From contig CAZUDO010000054.1 of the NCBI GenBank assembly GCA_964618895.1, forward strand, positions 1 to 64,000: a stretch of 64,000 nucleotides of DNA. The letters run 5' to 3'. This DNA comes from CAZUDO01 sp964618895. GTDB taxonomy: Bacteria; Desulfobacterota; Binatia; DP-6. Shown piece after piece: positions 16,862 through 25,896 of this stretch. The notes under the pieces are model-generated. The model was not told where the DNA came from, did no database searches, and saw only the letters and a program-made list of their open reading frames with translations. Every line of letters starts with the position of its first letter. Positions within the stretch are counted from its first letter, which is position 1. Both the position numbers and the translations under genes were made by a program.

Positions 16862-17959
16862 ATGACGCTCGAGACATCCGACGACCGCAGGGCGCTCGCG
16901 TGGGCGGGGGCCTATGGACCGCTCGCCGAGCACGCCCTGGCCGATTGCCCCCTGGCGCCCGACCAGGCGCGCGCCGTGCTCCAGAGCCCCGACGACGACC
17001 TGCCGGCGGTCTTGTGGGCCGCGTTCGCGGTGCGGCAGCGGCATTTCGGCCGCCGTGTCAAGCTGTGTGTGCTGCAGAACGCGCGCAGCGGTCTCTGCCC
17101 GGAGGACTGCGGCTACTGCTCGCAGTCGGCCGTGTCGACCGCCGCCATCGACCGCTATCGGTTGCTGCCCGTCGACGAGCTGGTGACGGGCGCTCGCCGC
17201 GCCGCGGCGGGCGGCGCGGGGCGCTACTGCATGGTCACGAGCGCCCGCGGGCCGAGTGCGGCCGACATCGCGCACTTCGCCCGGGCTGCACGCGCCATCC
17301 GGGCCGAGTTCCCGCGCCTCGAGCTGTGCGTGTCCCTCGGGCTCATGGACGAGGCCCAGGCCCGTACCCTGCACGCCGCAGGCGTCGACTTCGTCAACCA
17401 CAACCTGAACACGAGCCGGCGACACTATCCCGCCATCTGCAGCACGCACACGTACGACGACCGCGTGCAGACGGTCCGCGAGGCGTTGCGGGGGGGGATG
17501 TCCGCCTGCTCCGGCGTGATCATCGGCATGGGCGAGTCGGTCGACGACCTGGTCGCCGTGGCGGCCGAGCTGCGCACCCTCCAGGTGACCTCGCTGCCGG
17601 TCAATTTCCTCCATCCCATCGACGGCACCCCGCTGGCCGATCGCCCGCCGCCGGCGGTCGGGGACTGCCTGCGCGCACTCGCCCTCTTCCGCCTCACCAA
17701 TCCGCGCGCCGAGATCCGTGCGGCGGGGGGACGCGAGCGCTGCCTCGGCGCGGCACAGGGGCTCGTGCTCTATCCGGCCAACTCGATCTTCGTCGAAGGC
17801 TATCTCACCACGCCTGGGCAACGACGCGACGAGGCCCGGACCATGATCGCGGCGCTCGGGTTCGAGGTGGAGGGCGAAGCGCCGCCGGGCGACGGCACCC
17901 GGCAAGGCGGATGCAGCGCGGCGGAGGCGTTCCCGATGGACAGGGCAGAGCAAATGTGA
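16862..17959 (+). CDS. bioB: Biotin synthase
   Basis: A 365-residue radical-SAM enzyme inserting sulfur into dethiobiotin. The radical-SAM cluster motif CPEDCGYC places cysteines at 79, 83 and 86. The [2Fe-2S] ligands and the motifs YCMVTSARGPS, NHNLNTSRR and LPVNFLHPIDGTP match the family, and length is normal. It starts 128 bases from the divergent nadA. Downstream, its TGA overlaps a possible ATG of a small hyper-acidic protein. Other biotin genes are not in the window. Confidence 0.96.
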   Translation: MTLETSDDRRALAWAGAYGPLAEHALADCPLAPDQARAVLQSPDDDLPAVLWAAFAVRQRHFGRRVKLCVLQNARSGLCPEDCGYCSQSAVSTAAIDRYRLLPVDELVTGARRAAAGGAGRYCMVTSARGPSAADIAHFARAARAIRAEFPRLELCVSLGLMDEAQARTLHAAGVDFVNHNLNTSRRHYPAICSTHTYDDRVQTVREALRGGMSACSGVIIGMGESVDDLVAVAAELRTLQVTSLPVNFLHPIDGTPLADRPPPAVGDCLRALALFRLTNPRAEIRAAGGRERCLGAAQGLVLYPANSIFVEGYLTTPGQRRDEARTMIAALGFEVEGEAPPGDGTRQGGCSAAEAFPMDRAEQM

Positions 17960-17988
17960 TGAGAGGCGCCGCAACCGGGAGGTACCTC

Positions 17989-18150
17989 ATGGGAGAGCAG
18001 TTGTCCGGGGCCGCAGTCGAGGCCATGCTGCGCGCGCAGGAAGAGGAAGAGGAGAAGGACGACGACGACGACGACGACGACTGGGACGAGGACCTCGACG
18101 ACGATGACGACGACGACGACGACGACGACGAGGAGGCCGACGAGGAATAG
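17989..18150 (+). CDS. Small hyper-acidic protein (poly-Asp/Glu tail)
   Basis: The frame encodes 53 residues. The first 17 (MGEQLSGAAVEAMLRAQ) look like an ordinary amphipathic helix, while the last 36 are nearly all Asp or Glu with one Trp. GGGAGGT stands six bases before the ATG at 17989, a strong ribosome binding site. An in-frame ATG at 17959 overlapping the bioB stop would give ten more residues. The position just after bioB and the clear start make translation likely. Function is unknown; metal or cation binding, or mimicry of nucleic acid, are possibilities only. The tail may have expanded by slippage of GAC codons. Confidence 0.6.
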   Translation: MGEQLSGAAVEAMLRAQEEEEEKDDDDDDDDWDEDLDDDDDDDDDDDEEADEE

Positions 18151-18164
18151 CCCGCGGCGGGCTA
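18148..18164. terminator. Short palindrome joining two convergent stop codons
   Basis: TAGCCCGC-G-GCGGGCTA contains the TAG stop of the acidic protein on the forward strand and the TAG stop of tldE on the reverse strand. As RNA it can form a stem of six to seven pairs with a small loop and no U tract, so it may be a weak bidirectional terminator. Confidence 0.3.
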
Positions 18165-19508
18165 CGCCCCCGCGACCATCATCCGTGCCACCCGCACCGT
18201 GGGCGCGGTGAGGGCGCTGCGCACGACGAGGTCGCTCCCGACCATGTCGATGGCCCCGAACATGTCCCGTAGGTTGCCCGCGATCGTAATCTCTTCCACT
18301 GGGTACGCGAGTTCACCATCCTCGATCCACAAGCCGGTGGCACCCCGCGAGTAGTCGCCGGTCACGAGATTCACGCCGAAGCCGGACAGTTCCGTCACGT
18401 AGAGCCCGCGACGCACCGAGGCAATGATCGCCTCCGGCGTGTGCGGACCGGGCTCGAGCGTGAAGTTCGTCGGCCCGGCGCTGGGGGCGTCGCCGATCGC
18501 GCGCGCGGCGTGGCCGGTCGGGGCGAGGCCCAGGCGGCGCGCCGAGTACGAGTCGAGCAGGTAGGAGCGCAGGACCCCCGCCTCCACGATCGCTTGGCGG
18601 CGTTGGGTGACGCCTTCGCCGTCGAAGGGGCGTGAGGCGGGACCGGCCGGACGGAGGGGGTCGTCGATCACGGTGACCACGTCCGACGCGATGCGCTCGC
18701 CCAGCCGATCGCAGAGGAACGACAGGCGGCGGTAGAGGCTCGGCCCGGCGATCGCACCGGCCAGGTGACGGAGCAGGCTGGCGGCCGTCTCGGGGTCGAA
18801 CACCACCGGGCACTCGCAGGTGGTGGCCTTGCGCGCCCCGAGCCGGCGGAGCGTGCGCCGGGCCGCCTCGCGACCCACATCCGCCGCCGGCTCGAGGGCG
18901 GCCAGGCGACGATGGGCCGTGTACCACGAGTCGCGCTGCATGGCGCCGTCCCGGGTCGCGACCGGGACCACCGACAGGCTGGCGTGTGAGCCGCCGTAGC
19001 TGCCCGCAAACCCGGTGCTGGTGGCGTAGGCCACCTGGCCGCTGTCGCAGCCGAACTCGGCGCCCTCGGAGTTGGTGATCTCGGGACCGGCCGCTAGGGC
19101 GGCCGCCTCGGCCTCGCGCGCCCACGCGAGCGCCTGCGGCGGCTCGAGGCGCTCGACCGCGGGATCGCGCAGCTCGAGATCGGGCAGCGGGGCGCGGGCG
19201 AGGTGGGCGGGATCCGCGAGCCCGGCGTGCGCATCGGGTGCGATGGCCCGCGCGAGCGCACATGCGTCGCCGGCCAGCGCCGCGATCCCGGCAGGGGTGA
19301 AATCGGCCGTCGACACGATGGCGGTCGAGTCGCCCACGAACACGCGCAGCCCCGCCCGACGCTGGCGGGCGCGTTGGAGCTTCTCGACCTCACCCAGGCG
19401 TACGCCGACCGAGAGCCCGTCGCTTTCGGCCACCACCGCGTCGGCCGCGCGGGCGCCCGCCGCGCGGGCACGCTGGACCAGATCCGTGGCCAGGTCGCGG
19501 AGATCCAT
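18162..19508 (-). CDS. pmbA: TldE/PmbA-family metalloprotease subunit
   Basis: This 448-residue protein matches the TldE/PmbA half of the TldD-TldE protease. Visible features are an N-terminal domain beginning with a helix pair, the central DSWYTAHRRLAALEP, CECPVVFDPETAASLL, and the C-terminal SGFGVNLVTGDYSRGATGLW and ITIAGNLRDMF. It lacks the zinc HExxxH motif, as expected for TldE. It follows tldD by four bases on the same strand. The heterodimer degrades unfolded peptides and can mature modified peptides or process anti-toxins; no peptide precursor is seen nearby. Confidence 0.93.
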   Translation of the reverse strand: MDLRDLATDLVQRARAAGARAADAVVAESDGLSVGVRLGEVEKLQRARQRRAGLRVFVGDSTAIVSTADFTPAGIAALAGDACALARAIAPDAHAGLADPAHLARAPLPDLELRDPAVERLEPPQALAWAREAEAAALAAGPEITNSEGAEFGCDSGQVAYATSTGFAGSYGGSHASLSVVPVATRDGAMQRDSWYTAHRRLAALEPAADVGREAARRTLRRLGARKATTCECPVVFDPETAASLLRHLAGAIAGPSLYRRLSFLCDRLGERIASDVVTVIDDPLRPAGPASRPFDGEGVTQRRQAIVEAGVLRSYLLDSYSARRLGLAPTGHAARAIGDAPSAGPTNFTLEPGPHTPEAIIASVRRGLYVTELSGFGVNLVTGDYSRGATGLWIEDGELAYPVEEITIAGNLRDMFGAIDMVGSDLVVRSALTAPTVRVARMMVAGA

Positions 19509-19512
19509 GACG

Positions 19513-20952
19513 CTACGCCCGCGTGCCGCCGACGGTCAGCCCGTCGATGCGGACGGTGGGGAGCCCCACGCCGACGGGCACCGACTGCCCGTCCTTGCCG
19601 CACGTGCCGATGCCCTCGTCGAGCTGCAGGTCCGCGCCCACGCGCGTGATGCGCGTCAACACGTCCGGGCCGTTGCCGATGAGGGTCGCGCCCTTCACCG
19701 GACGGCCGACCTTGCCGCCTTCGATCAGGTAGGCCTCGTTGGCCGAGAACACGAACTTGCCGCTGGTGATGTCGACCTGGCCGCCACCGAACGAGACCGC
19801 GTACAGGCCGCGATCGACCGAACGCAGGATGTCCTCGGGCGCGTCCTCGCCCGCCAGCATGAAGGTGTTGGTCATGCGCGGCATGGGGAGATGCGCGAAG
19901 CTCTCGCGCCGGCCGTTGCCGGTGAGGGGCATGCCCATCAGGGTGGCGTTCAGCCGGTCCTGCAGGTAGCCGCGCAGGATGCCGCGCTCGATCAGCACGG
20001 TGCGGCCGGTGGGCGTGCCCTCGTCGTCGACGTTGAGGGAGCCGCGGCGGTTCGGGATGGTGCCGTCGTCGACCACCGTGCACAGCTCGGACGCCACGCG
20101 CGTGCCGATGCGGTCGGTGAACGCCGACACCCGCTTGCGATTGAAGTCGCCTTCTAGGCCGTGCCCGATCGCCTCGTGCAGCAGGATGCCGGGCCAGCCC
20201 GGCCCGAGCACGACCGTCATCGTGCCGGCGGGGGCGTCGACGGCGTCCAGGTTGACGATCGCCTGGCGCGCGGCCTCGCGTGCGAAGCGCTCGGCGCGAC
20301 CGTCGGCGAGGGTGTCGAACAGGAACCGGCCGCCGCCCCCGTAGGTGCCGTGCTGCCGGACGCCGCCGTGTTCGGCGATGCAGGTGACGCTCAGGTGGAT
20401 GAGCGGGCGCACGTCGCCCACGAGCGTCCCGGCCGAGGTGGCGATCAGCACTACGCGATGCTCGAGCCCGATCCCGGCCAGCACGTTCGTGATGCGCGGG
20501 TCGGTGGCACGCGCTGCCGCGTCGATCCGCGTCAGGAGGCCCACCAGGTCCGGGACCGGCGTGTCGATGGGGGACGTGGCCAGGGCGTAGAGGTCGTGTC
20601 CCCCGGGAGGTGCGGCGGGGGTCGCCACGGCCGTCGTGCCGCCGCGCTCGTCGGCGATCACGCGCGCCGTCCGGGCCGCCACCTCGAGCCGCTCCAGCGA
20701 GACCTCGTCGGAGTGGGCGTAGCCGGCGCGCGTCCCGGCCAGGACGCGCACGCCGACCCCCTGGCTGACGCTGCGGGTGGCCTTGCGGACGACGCCCTCT
20801 TCGAGCGAGGCGCTCTGGCCGATCCGGAACTCGAAATAGAGGTCCGCATAGTCGGCGCGGTGCTCGAGGGCCGTCCCGAGCACGCGGTCGACGGCCTGCG
20901 GGGACAGCCCGAACCGTTCGCAGAAAAAGCGCTCCGGCGCGACCATCTCCAT
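19513..20952 (-). CDS. tldD: TldD-family zinc metalloprotease subunit
   Basis: A protein of about 479 residues with the catalytic motif HEAIGHGLEGD (HExxxH) and conserved GTYGGGGRFLFDTL, GILRGYLQDRLNA and MPRMTNTFMLAGED segments. The ATG at 20952 begins the normal N-terminus; the open frame upstream is antisense to the DHH gene region. With TldE it forms a cytoplasmic protease whose active site lies in the TldD subunit. tldD and tldE form a two-gene operon, and no RiPP precursor or gyrase-inhibitor gene was found next to them. Confidence 0.94.
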   Translation of the reverse strand: MEMVAPERFFCERFGLSPQAVDRVLGTALEHRADYADLYFEFRIGQSASLEEGVVRKATRSVSQGVGVRVLAGTRAGYAHSDEVSLERLEVAARTARVIADERGGTTAVATPAAPPGGHDLYALATSPIDTPVPDLVGLLTRIDAAARATDPRITNVLAGIGLEHRVVLIATSAGTLVGDVRPLIHLSVTCIAEHGGVRQHGTYGGGGRFLFDTLADGRAERFAREAARQAIVNLDAVDAPAGTMTVVLGPGWPGILLHEAIGHGLEGDFNRKRVSAFTDRIGTRVASELCTVVDDGTIPNRRGSLNVDDEGTPTGRTVLIERGILRGYLQDRLNATLMGMPLTGNGRRESFAHLPMPRMTNTFMLAGEDAPEDILRSVDRGLYAVSFGGGQVDITSGKFVFSANEAYLIEGGKVGRPVKGATLIGNGPDVLTRITRVGADLQLDEGIGTCGKDGQSVPVGVGLPTVRIDGLTVGGTRA

Positions 20953-21061
20953 CCCGGCACCGTACCAGACGCCCACCGCGTGCGCTACCCGGAACCACCC
21001 GGAATTGCGACGGGTTCTGATGATTGCCGCCGGCGAGCTCGGCGCCGGGCGGAGGCTCCGG

Positions 21062-21092
21062 TTGGACAGTCGTCGCAGCCCGCCCGTACAAT
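21062..21092 (+). promoter_or_regulatory. Putative sigma-70-type promoter of the DHH phosphoesterase gene
   Basis: TTGGACA (from 21062) and TACAAT (21087-21092) are 18-19 bases apart. TACAAT is a five-of-six match to the -10 consensus. Transcription would begin near 21099, only about five bases before the ATG at 21104, implying a nearly leaderless mRNA if that start is right. Confidence 0.45.
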
Positions 21093-21103
21093 GCGGCCGG
21101 TTC

Positions 21104-22126
21104 ATGACCGTCCCCCCAAGGGGTGCGTTGGCGAGCTTCCTGCAGGCGATCGATCGCCCCGGGCCGCTCGTCATCCTTCCGCACGACAATCCGGACCCTG
21201 ACGCGCTCGCCAGTGCGGCCGCGCTCAAGTACCTGGCGGTGTCGCTGCTCGACAAGGAGGTCCACATCGCGCTCGGCGGCATCGTCGGGCGCGCCGAGAA
21301 CCGGGCCATGCTCACCTACCTGAACATCAACCTGGTGCCGGTGAGCGAGCTGCCCCTGAACGGCAGCGCCGTGGCCCTGGTCGACACCCAGCCCGGACGC
21401 CCCAATAACTCCCTGCCCGAGGGGATCGTGCCGGCGGTGGTGATCGACCATCATCCCGCCTACGGCACCTACGAGGGGGTGGCGTTCTGCGACCTGCGCG
21501 ACGAGTACGGGGCCACCTCGACCATCGTCACCGAATACCTGCGCGAGTCGAAGCTCACGCCCGAAGCCAAGATCGCCACCGCACTGTTCTACGGCATCGC
21601 CGCTGAGACGCAGGACCTGGGCCGCGAGGCCACGCTGGCGGACATCGAGGCGAGCCACTTCCTCTACCCCCACACCAACAAGCGGCGCCTGGCCAAGATC
21701 GAGAACGCACGCGTGCCGCGCGAGTACTTCCGCGGCTTCCGCGAGGGTATCGAACGGGCCACGCTTTACGGGCGCCTGGTGGTCGCGATGCTCGGCGAGG
21801 TGCGCTACCCGGACATGGTCGCCGAGGTGGCCGATTTCCTGCTCCGCCTCGATCAGGTCGAGTGGGCGGCCGTGATCGGCGGGTTCGGCGAGTACCTGCA
21901 CTGCTCGGTACGTACCACCGACCGCGACGTGAACGCGGGCGAGCTGTTGCAGAAGGTGCTGGGCAGCCGGTCGGCCGGTGGGCACGACATGATCGCTGGC
22001 GGGCGCCTGCACGTGGGCGACGACCCGGCCGCGCGCGAGCGGGCCGCGGCGATGGTTCGCGACCGGTTGCTGGCCGCGCTCGGCATAGACGGCGACTCGG
22101 GCGAGCCGCTGGTCCCGCCGGCCTAG
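21104..22126 (+). CDS. DHH/DHHA1-family phosphoesterase
   Basis: This 340-residue protein has the DHH signatures HDNPDPDALAS (motif I), VALVDTQPG (motif II) and VVIDHHPAYGT (the DHH motif), and a C-terminal DHHA1 segment ending with GGHDMIAGGRLHVGDD. Family members hydrolyse nanoRNA or cyclic dinucleotides (NrnA, GdpP-type), or are archaeal-like exopolyphosphatase relatives; there is no membrane or PAS domain here. The ATG used is close to a predicted promoter, and no ribosome binding site is visible. It is divergent from tldD. The substrate cannot be assigned. Confidence 0.88.
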   Translation: MTVPPRGALASFLQAIDRPGPLVILPHDNPDPDALASAAALKYLAVSLLDKEVHIALGGIVGRAENRAMLTYLNINLVPVSELPLNGSAVALVDTQPGRPNNSLPEGIVPAVVIDHHPAYGTYEGVAFCDLRDEYGATSTIVTEYLRESKLTPEAKIATALFYGIAAETQDLGREATLADIEASHFLYPHTNKRRLAKIENARVPREYFRGFREGIERATLYGRLVVAMLGEVRYPDMVAEVADFLLRLDQVEWAAVIGGFGEYLHCSVRTTDRDVNAGELLQKVLGSRSAGGHDMIAGGRLHVGDDPAARERAAAMVRDRLLAALGIDGDSGEPLVPPA

Positions 22127-22240
22127 GGCCGCAACGCGCTGCCCACCGTGTCCCCCTGCTCGCAGCCGCTTGCGGGGCGGTCGGCCGCCGGCGTGGACGA
22201 TGCGTGCCGCCGGCGTGGTACAGGCCATGGCGAGGTGGCG

Positions 22241-23434
22241 ATGCGTCTTCGGTGGCCGAGCAGCAAGCATGCGTCCGGGCGCGCCGCGGCGATGGCGGCG
22301 CCCCGCCCACTGCCGGCATGGCTGGCATCGCCGGCGCTGCACGCCGTACCGCGCTTGCCGGTCGTCGCCCCGGCGCGCCCCGGACCGCTCGGGGTGCCGG
22401 CCCTCGATCAGTTGCTGGCCGACGAGAGCGTCAGCGAGATCATGGTCAACGGCCCGACCGAGGTCTGGGTCGAGCGCGCCGGCCGCCTCGAGCCGACCGA
22501 CGTGCGCCTCGCCGATGCGGACGAGCTCCAGCGGGTCATCAACCGCATCGTGGTGCCGCTCGGCCGGCGCTGCGACGAGGCGCAGCCGATGGTCGATGCC
22601 CGCCTGCCCGACGGCAGCCGGGTGCACGCCATCGTGCCGCCGCTCTGCCTGAACGGCCCCACCCTCACCATCCGCAAGTTCCCGCGCGCGCCGCTCACCG
22701 CCCGCGACCTCGTCCTGCGCGGCACCGCCTCCGCCGACGTGCTGGAGTTCCTGCGCGCGTGCGTGCGCGGCCGATGCAATCTCGTCGTGTCCGGCGGGAC
22801 CGGCACCGGCAAGACGACGCTGCTCAACGTGCTGTCCGCCTTCATTCCCGACGACGAGCGCATCGTGACCATCGAGAGCGCGGCCGAGCTCCGGCTCCAG
22901 CAACGGCACGTGGTCACGCTGGAGGGACGGCCCGCCGACGTCGAGGGGCGGGGAGCGGTGACCGTGCGCGATCTGGTGGTGAACGCGCTCCGCATGCGCC
23001 CGGACCGGATCGTGATCGGCGAATGTCGCGCCGGCGAGGCCCTCGACATGCTGCAGGCGATGAACACCGGGCACGAGGGCTCGCTCACCACGCTGCATGC
23101 CAACGGCCCGCGCGACGCGCTCCATCGGCTGGAAACGATGGTGCTGATGGCGGGGCTCGAGCTCCCCGTACCCGCCATCCGCCGGCAGATCGCCGCCGCC
23201 GTGCATGTCATCGTGCAGCTCGAGCGCCTGGTCGACGGCAGGCGGCGGATCGCCCGGGTGTGCGAGGTGGCCGGCATGGAGGGCGAGGTCATCTGCCTGA
23301 ACGACCTCTTCGTCGTGCGCGGCGACGCGGCGGGCGCGGACGGCGTCCTGGTCCCGACCGGGCTCCGTCCGATGGTGTTCGAGCGGCTCGCCCGGCGGGG
23401 CGTGGCGCTGCCGCTGCACCTGCTGGGGCTCTGA
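22241..23434 (+). CDS. cpaF: CpaF/TadA-type secretion ATPase
   Basis: A 397-residue type II/IV secretion ATPase of the CpaF/TadA branch. The N-domain contains SEIMVNGPTEVWVERAG, with GRLPDGSRV-like and TIRKFPRAPLT segments. The C-domain has Walker A GGTGTGKTT, the Asp box IVTIESAAELRL and Walker B RIVIGECRAGEALDML with GHEGSLTTLHANGP. In Tad systems it powers Flp pilus assembly. No other tad or flp genes flank it, so it is an orphan here. The ATG at 22241 has GAGGTGG just upstream; a GTG at 22148 would add 31 weakly conserved residues. Confidence 0.9.
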   Translation: MRLRWPSSKHASGRAAAMAAPRPLPAWLASPALHAVPRLPVVAPARPGPLGVPALDQLLADESVSEIMVNGPTEVWVERAGRLEPTDVRLADADELQRVINRIVVPLGRRCDEAQPMVDARLPDGSRVHAIVPPLCLNGPTLTIRKFPRAPLTARDLVLRGTASADVLEFLRACVRGRCNLVVSGGTGTGKTTLLNVLSAFIPDDERIVTIESAAELRLQQRHVVTLEGRPADVEGRGAVTVRDLVVNALRMRPDRIVIGECRAGEALDMLQAMNTGHEGSLTTLHANGPRDALHRLETMVLMAGLELPVPAIRRQIAAAVHVIVQLERLVDGRRRIARVCEVAGMEGEVICLNDLFVVRGDAAGADGVLVPTGLRPMVFERLARRGVALPLHLLGL

Positions 23435-23452
23435 CGGGCTCGAACCGATGCG

Positions 23453-24640
23453 TCAAAGATCCAGATCGTTCGCCAGGGTCCCCAACTGCGTCCACGGCAC
23501 GATCCGCGTCGTGCCTCGCACGCCAGCCCGCCCACCGCCGAGTACCACGGTCCCGCCGCGCGAACCCCGTGACGCCAGAATCCCCAGGGTCGATGCGAAG
23601 CTCGGATCGAATGTCGACGCGGCCTTGATCTCGATGGGGTACACGCCGTCGGCGTACTCGAGCACGAGATCGATCTCCTTGCCGGTCGCGTCCCGGTAGA
23701 AGAAGAGATTGGCGGCTCGCCCCGCGTTGAACCGCCGCTTCAGGAGCTCGACGACGATCAGCGTCTCGAAGAGCGCTCCGCGCAGCGGGTGGGCCGTGAG
23801 CTGGCGGGGCTCTTCGATGCGCAGGAGATGACACGCGAGGCCCGTATCGATCATGAGGACCTTCGGCGTCTTGATCAGTCGCTTGCCGAGGTTCGCGTGG
23901 AAGGGATGGAGGCGTACGATGACGAATGACGCCTCCAGGGCTGACAGCCACACCTCGACCGTCTTCGGATCGATGCCGGTGTCGCGGGCCAGCGACTCTT
24001 TGTTCAGCAGCTGGCCGGTCCGTCCGGCGATGAGTTGGAGGAAGCGGCGGAAGAGGTCGGCATCTTTCAGGTTGACCAGCATGCGGACGTCGCGTTCGAC
24101 GTAGGTCTCGAGGTACGAGAGGTACACCTCGCTGGGACGAGCCCCGGCGTTCCAGGCCCGTGGATAGCAGCCGCGCCAGATCACTTCGTCGATATCGAGC
24201 GCGCCCAAGCGACCTGCGTCGCGCAATTCCGAGAGCGACAGCGGAAGAAGCTTCGCCAGCGCAACGCGTCCGGCCAGCGACTGGGTGATGCGCTCGACCA
24301 GCTTGAACTGATGGCTCCCCGTCAGGACGAACTGTGCGTTGCGATCCGCGGCGTCGAGGCGCGGCTGGAGGTGAGAGAAGAGCATGGGAACGTTCTGTAT
24401 CTCGTCGAGAATGGCTCCGTCGGGGAACGCGTCGAGATATCCGACGGGATCCTCGGTCGCCTGCGCGCGCACGACGGGATCTTCGAGGTTCGAGTACGGC
24501 ATCTCCGGGAACGACCGGCGGGCAAGGGTCGTCTTCCCGGACTGTCTGGGACCGAGCAGAGCTAGAGCCGGAAAGCGGTTGAGCGCACCACGAACGTAGG
24601 GTTCGGCCTCGCGCGCGATGTATTGGTCCGGCCGGGCCAT
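23453..24640 (-). CDS. AAA ATPase with C-terminal DUF4143 domain
   Basis: This 395-residue protein has Walker A GPRQSGKTT at 30-38, the Walker B/sensor region DGAILDEIQNVP and VLTGSHQF, and a C-terminal DUF4143 domain with restriction-nuclease-like features (ATGKEIDLVLEY and PIEIKAA). Such ATPases are widespread, patchily distributed accessory genes, often considered mobile or toxin/defence-like. It sits alone between cpaF (convergent) and queG and is slightly less GC-biased in codon choice than its neighbours, consistent with transfer. Its function is not established. Confidence 0.88.
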   Translation of the reverse strand: MARPDQYIAREAEPYVRGALNRFPALALLGPRQSGKTTLARRSFPEMPYSNLEDPVVRAQATEDPVGYLDAFPDGAILDEIQNVPMLFSHLQPRLDAADRNAQFVLTGSHQFKLVERITQSLAGRVALAKLLPLSLSELRDAGRLGALDIDEVIWRGCYPRAWNAGARPSEVYLSYLETYVERDVRMLVNLKDADLFRRFLQLIAGRTGQLLNKESLARDTGIDPKTVEVWLSALEASFVIVRLHPFHANLGKRLIKTPKVLMIDTGLACHLLRIEEPRQLTAHPLRGALFETLIVVELLKRRFNAGRAANLFFYRDATGKEIDLVLEYADGVYPIEIKAASTFDPSFASTLGILASRGSRGGTVVLGGGRAGVRGTTRIVPWTQLGTLANDLDL

Positions 24641-24730
24641 GGCGACCTGGACATTCCTCCAGTCTACTGGTGACTTGTCAAGCCCGCCTCTCAGAGGCCT
24701 CTCAGAGGGGCAAGGAGCGCGGCGTCTGGT

Positions 24731-25837
24731 TCAGGCGCACGCACCGCGGGCGGCCACCATCTCGCCCCGCGCGGCGTCGTCCGGCTCCGTCCGGGCGGCC
24801 GCCTCCAGGGCCCGCCGTGCCGCCCCGCCGCCCAGGCGGCCGAGCGCCCAGGCGGCGTGCCCGCGTACCAGCGGCTCGGGGTCGGCGAGCGCGGTGACGA
24901 GCGACGGCACGGCGGCGGGGTTGCCGGTGTTGCCGAGCACGACCGCCGCGTTGCGCAGCAGGCCCCGGCGCTTGGCCCGCATCACCGCGGTGCGCCGGAA
25001 GCGGGCATGGAAGCCGGCGGCGTCGAGGCCGAGCAGGGTGGGCAGATGGGGCGCGAGCAGCTCGGCGCCCTCGGCCGGCCGGGTCTCGCCATTCCACGGA
25101 CAGACCTCCTGGCACAGGTCACAGCCGAAGATCCAATTGTCGAGCGCCGGCCGCAGCGCGGGCGGGATGGCGCTCCGGTGCTCGATGGTCAGGTACGAGA
25201 TGCACCGGCGCGGGTCCATGGTGTAGTCGCCCGCGAGCGCGCCGGTCGGGCAGGCGTCGATGCAGCGCCGGCAGGTGCCACAGCGATCCGCCGGGAGCGG
25301 GACCGCCTCGACCTCGAGATCGGTGAACAGCTCGCCCAGGAAGACGTACGAGCCCAGCTCCTGGTGCAGGAGGAGCGTGTTGCGGCCGATCCAGCCGAGG
25401 CCGGCCCGCGCGGCCCACTCGCGCTCGAGCACCGGCCCGGTGTCGACGTAGGGATGGTAGCGGGTGCCGGGAAAGCGGGCGGCGAGGCGGACCTTCAGGG
25501 CGCGCAGCACCTTCCGCACGCGCTCGTGGTAGTCGATGCCGAGGGTGTAGGCCGCGATGCGCCCGCGCAGGGACGCGCGCCAGTCGTCGGGCGGCGGGGG
25601 CGGGGGCTGGTAGGGGTAGGCGACGGCGAGCACGGTCCGCGCCCAGGGAAAACGCTGCCGGGGGTCGATGCGGACTGCCGTGCGGTCTGCGAGGTACGCC
25701 ATCTCTCCGGCCCGCCCGTCGGCCAGCCAGGCGGCAAGGAACGCCGCGCGCGGGAGCGGCTCCAGCGGGGCCGCGCCGGCGAGCGCGCAGCCGAGCGCCT
25801 GCGCCTCGGCGGCGACGATCTCGCGTCGGGTGTGCAC
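24731..25837 (-). CDS. queG: Epoxyqueuosine reductase
   Basis: This 368-residue enzyme performs the last step of queuosine tRNA modification, reducing epoxyqueuosine with cobalamin and two [4Fe-4S] clusters. Visible are YHPYVDTGPVLEREWA and GWIGRNTLLL, and two ferredoxin-like cysteine clusters: CGTCRRCIDACPTGAL, and CDLCQEVCPWN preceded by DNWIFG. The C-terminal 90 residues are HEAT-like repeats, as in QueG. The start is GTG. It is monocistronic; a flagellin fragment lies just upstream on the opposite strand. Confidence 0.95.
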   Translation of the reverse strand: MHTRREIVAAEAQALGCALAGAAPLEPLPRAAFLAAWLADGRAGEMAYLADRTAVRIDPRQRFPWARTVLAVAYPYQPPPPPPDDWRASLRGRIAAYTLGIDYHERVRKVLRALKVRLAARFPGTRYHPYVDTGPVLEREWAARAGLGWIGRNTLLLHQELGSYVFLGELFTDLEVEAVPLPADRCGTCRRCIDACPTGALAGDYTMDPRRCISYLTIEHRSAIPPALRPALDNWIFGCDLCQEVCPWNGETRPAEGAELLAPHLPTLLGLDAAGFHARFRRTAVMRAKRRGLLRNAAVVLGNTGNPAAVPSLVTALADPEPLVRGHAAWALGRLGGGAARRALEAAARTEPDDAARGEMVAARGACA

Positions 25838-25896
25838 CGCCCGCCGTGTAGCACATTCGGGCCAGGCAAATGACGTCGCGTCGCTGAATCCATCCC

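Noticed and set aside
18020..18150. GAC/GAG-rich stretch as a simple non-coding repeat
   Set aside because: It lies in frame after a good ribosome site and an ordinary helical N-terminus, so a coding interpretation is preferred.
19094..23419. Reverse-strand open frame of more than 1,400 codons across tldD, the DHH gene and cpaF
   Set aside because: It is antisense or out of frame to well-conserved genes and has no family features. Long stop-free shadows are expected at this GC content.
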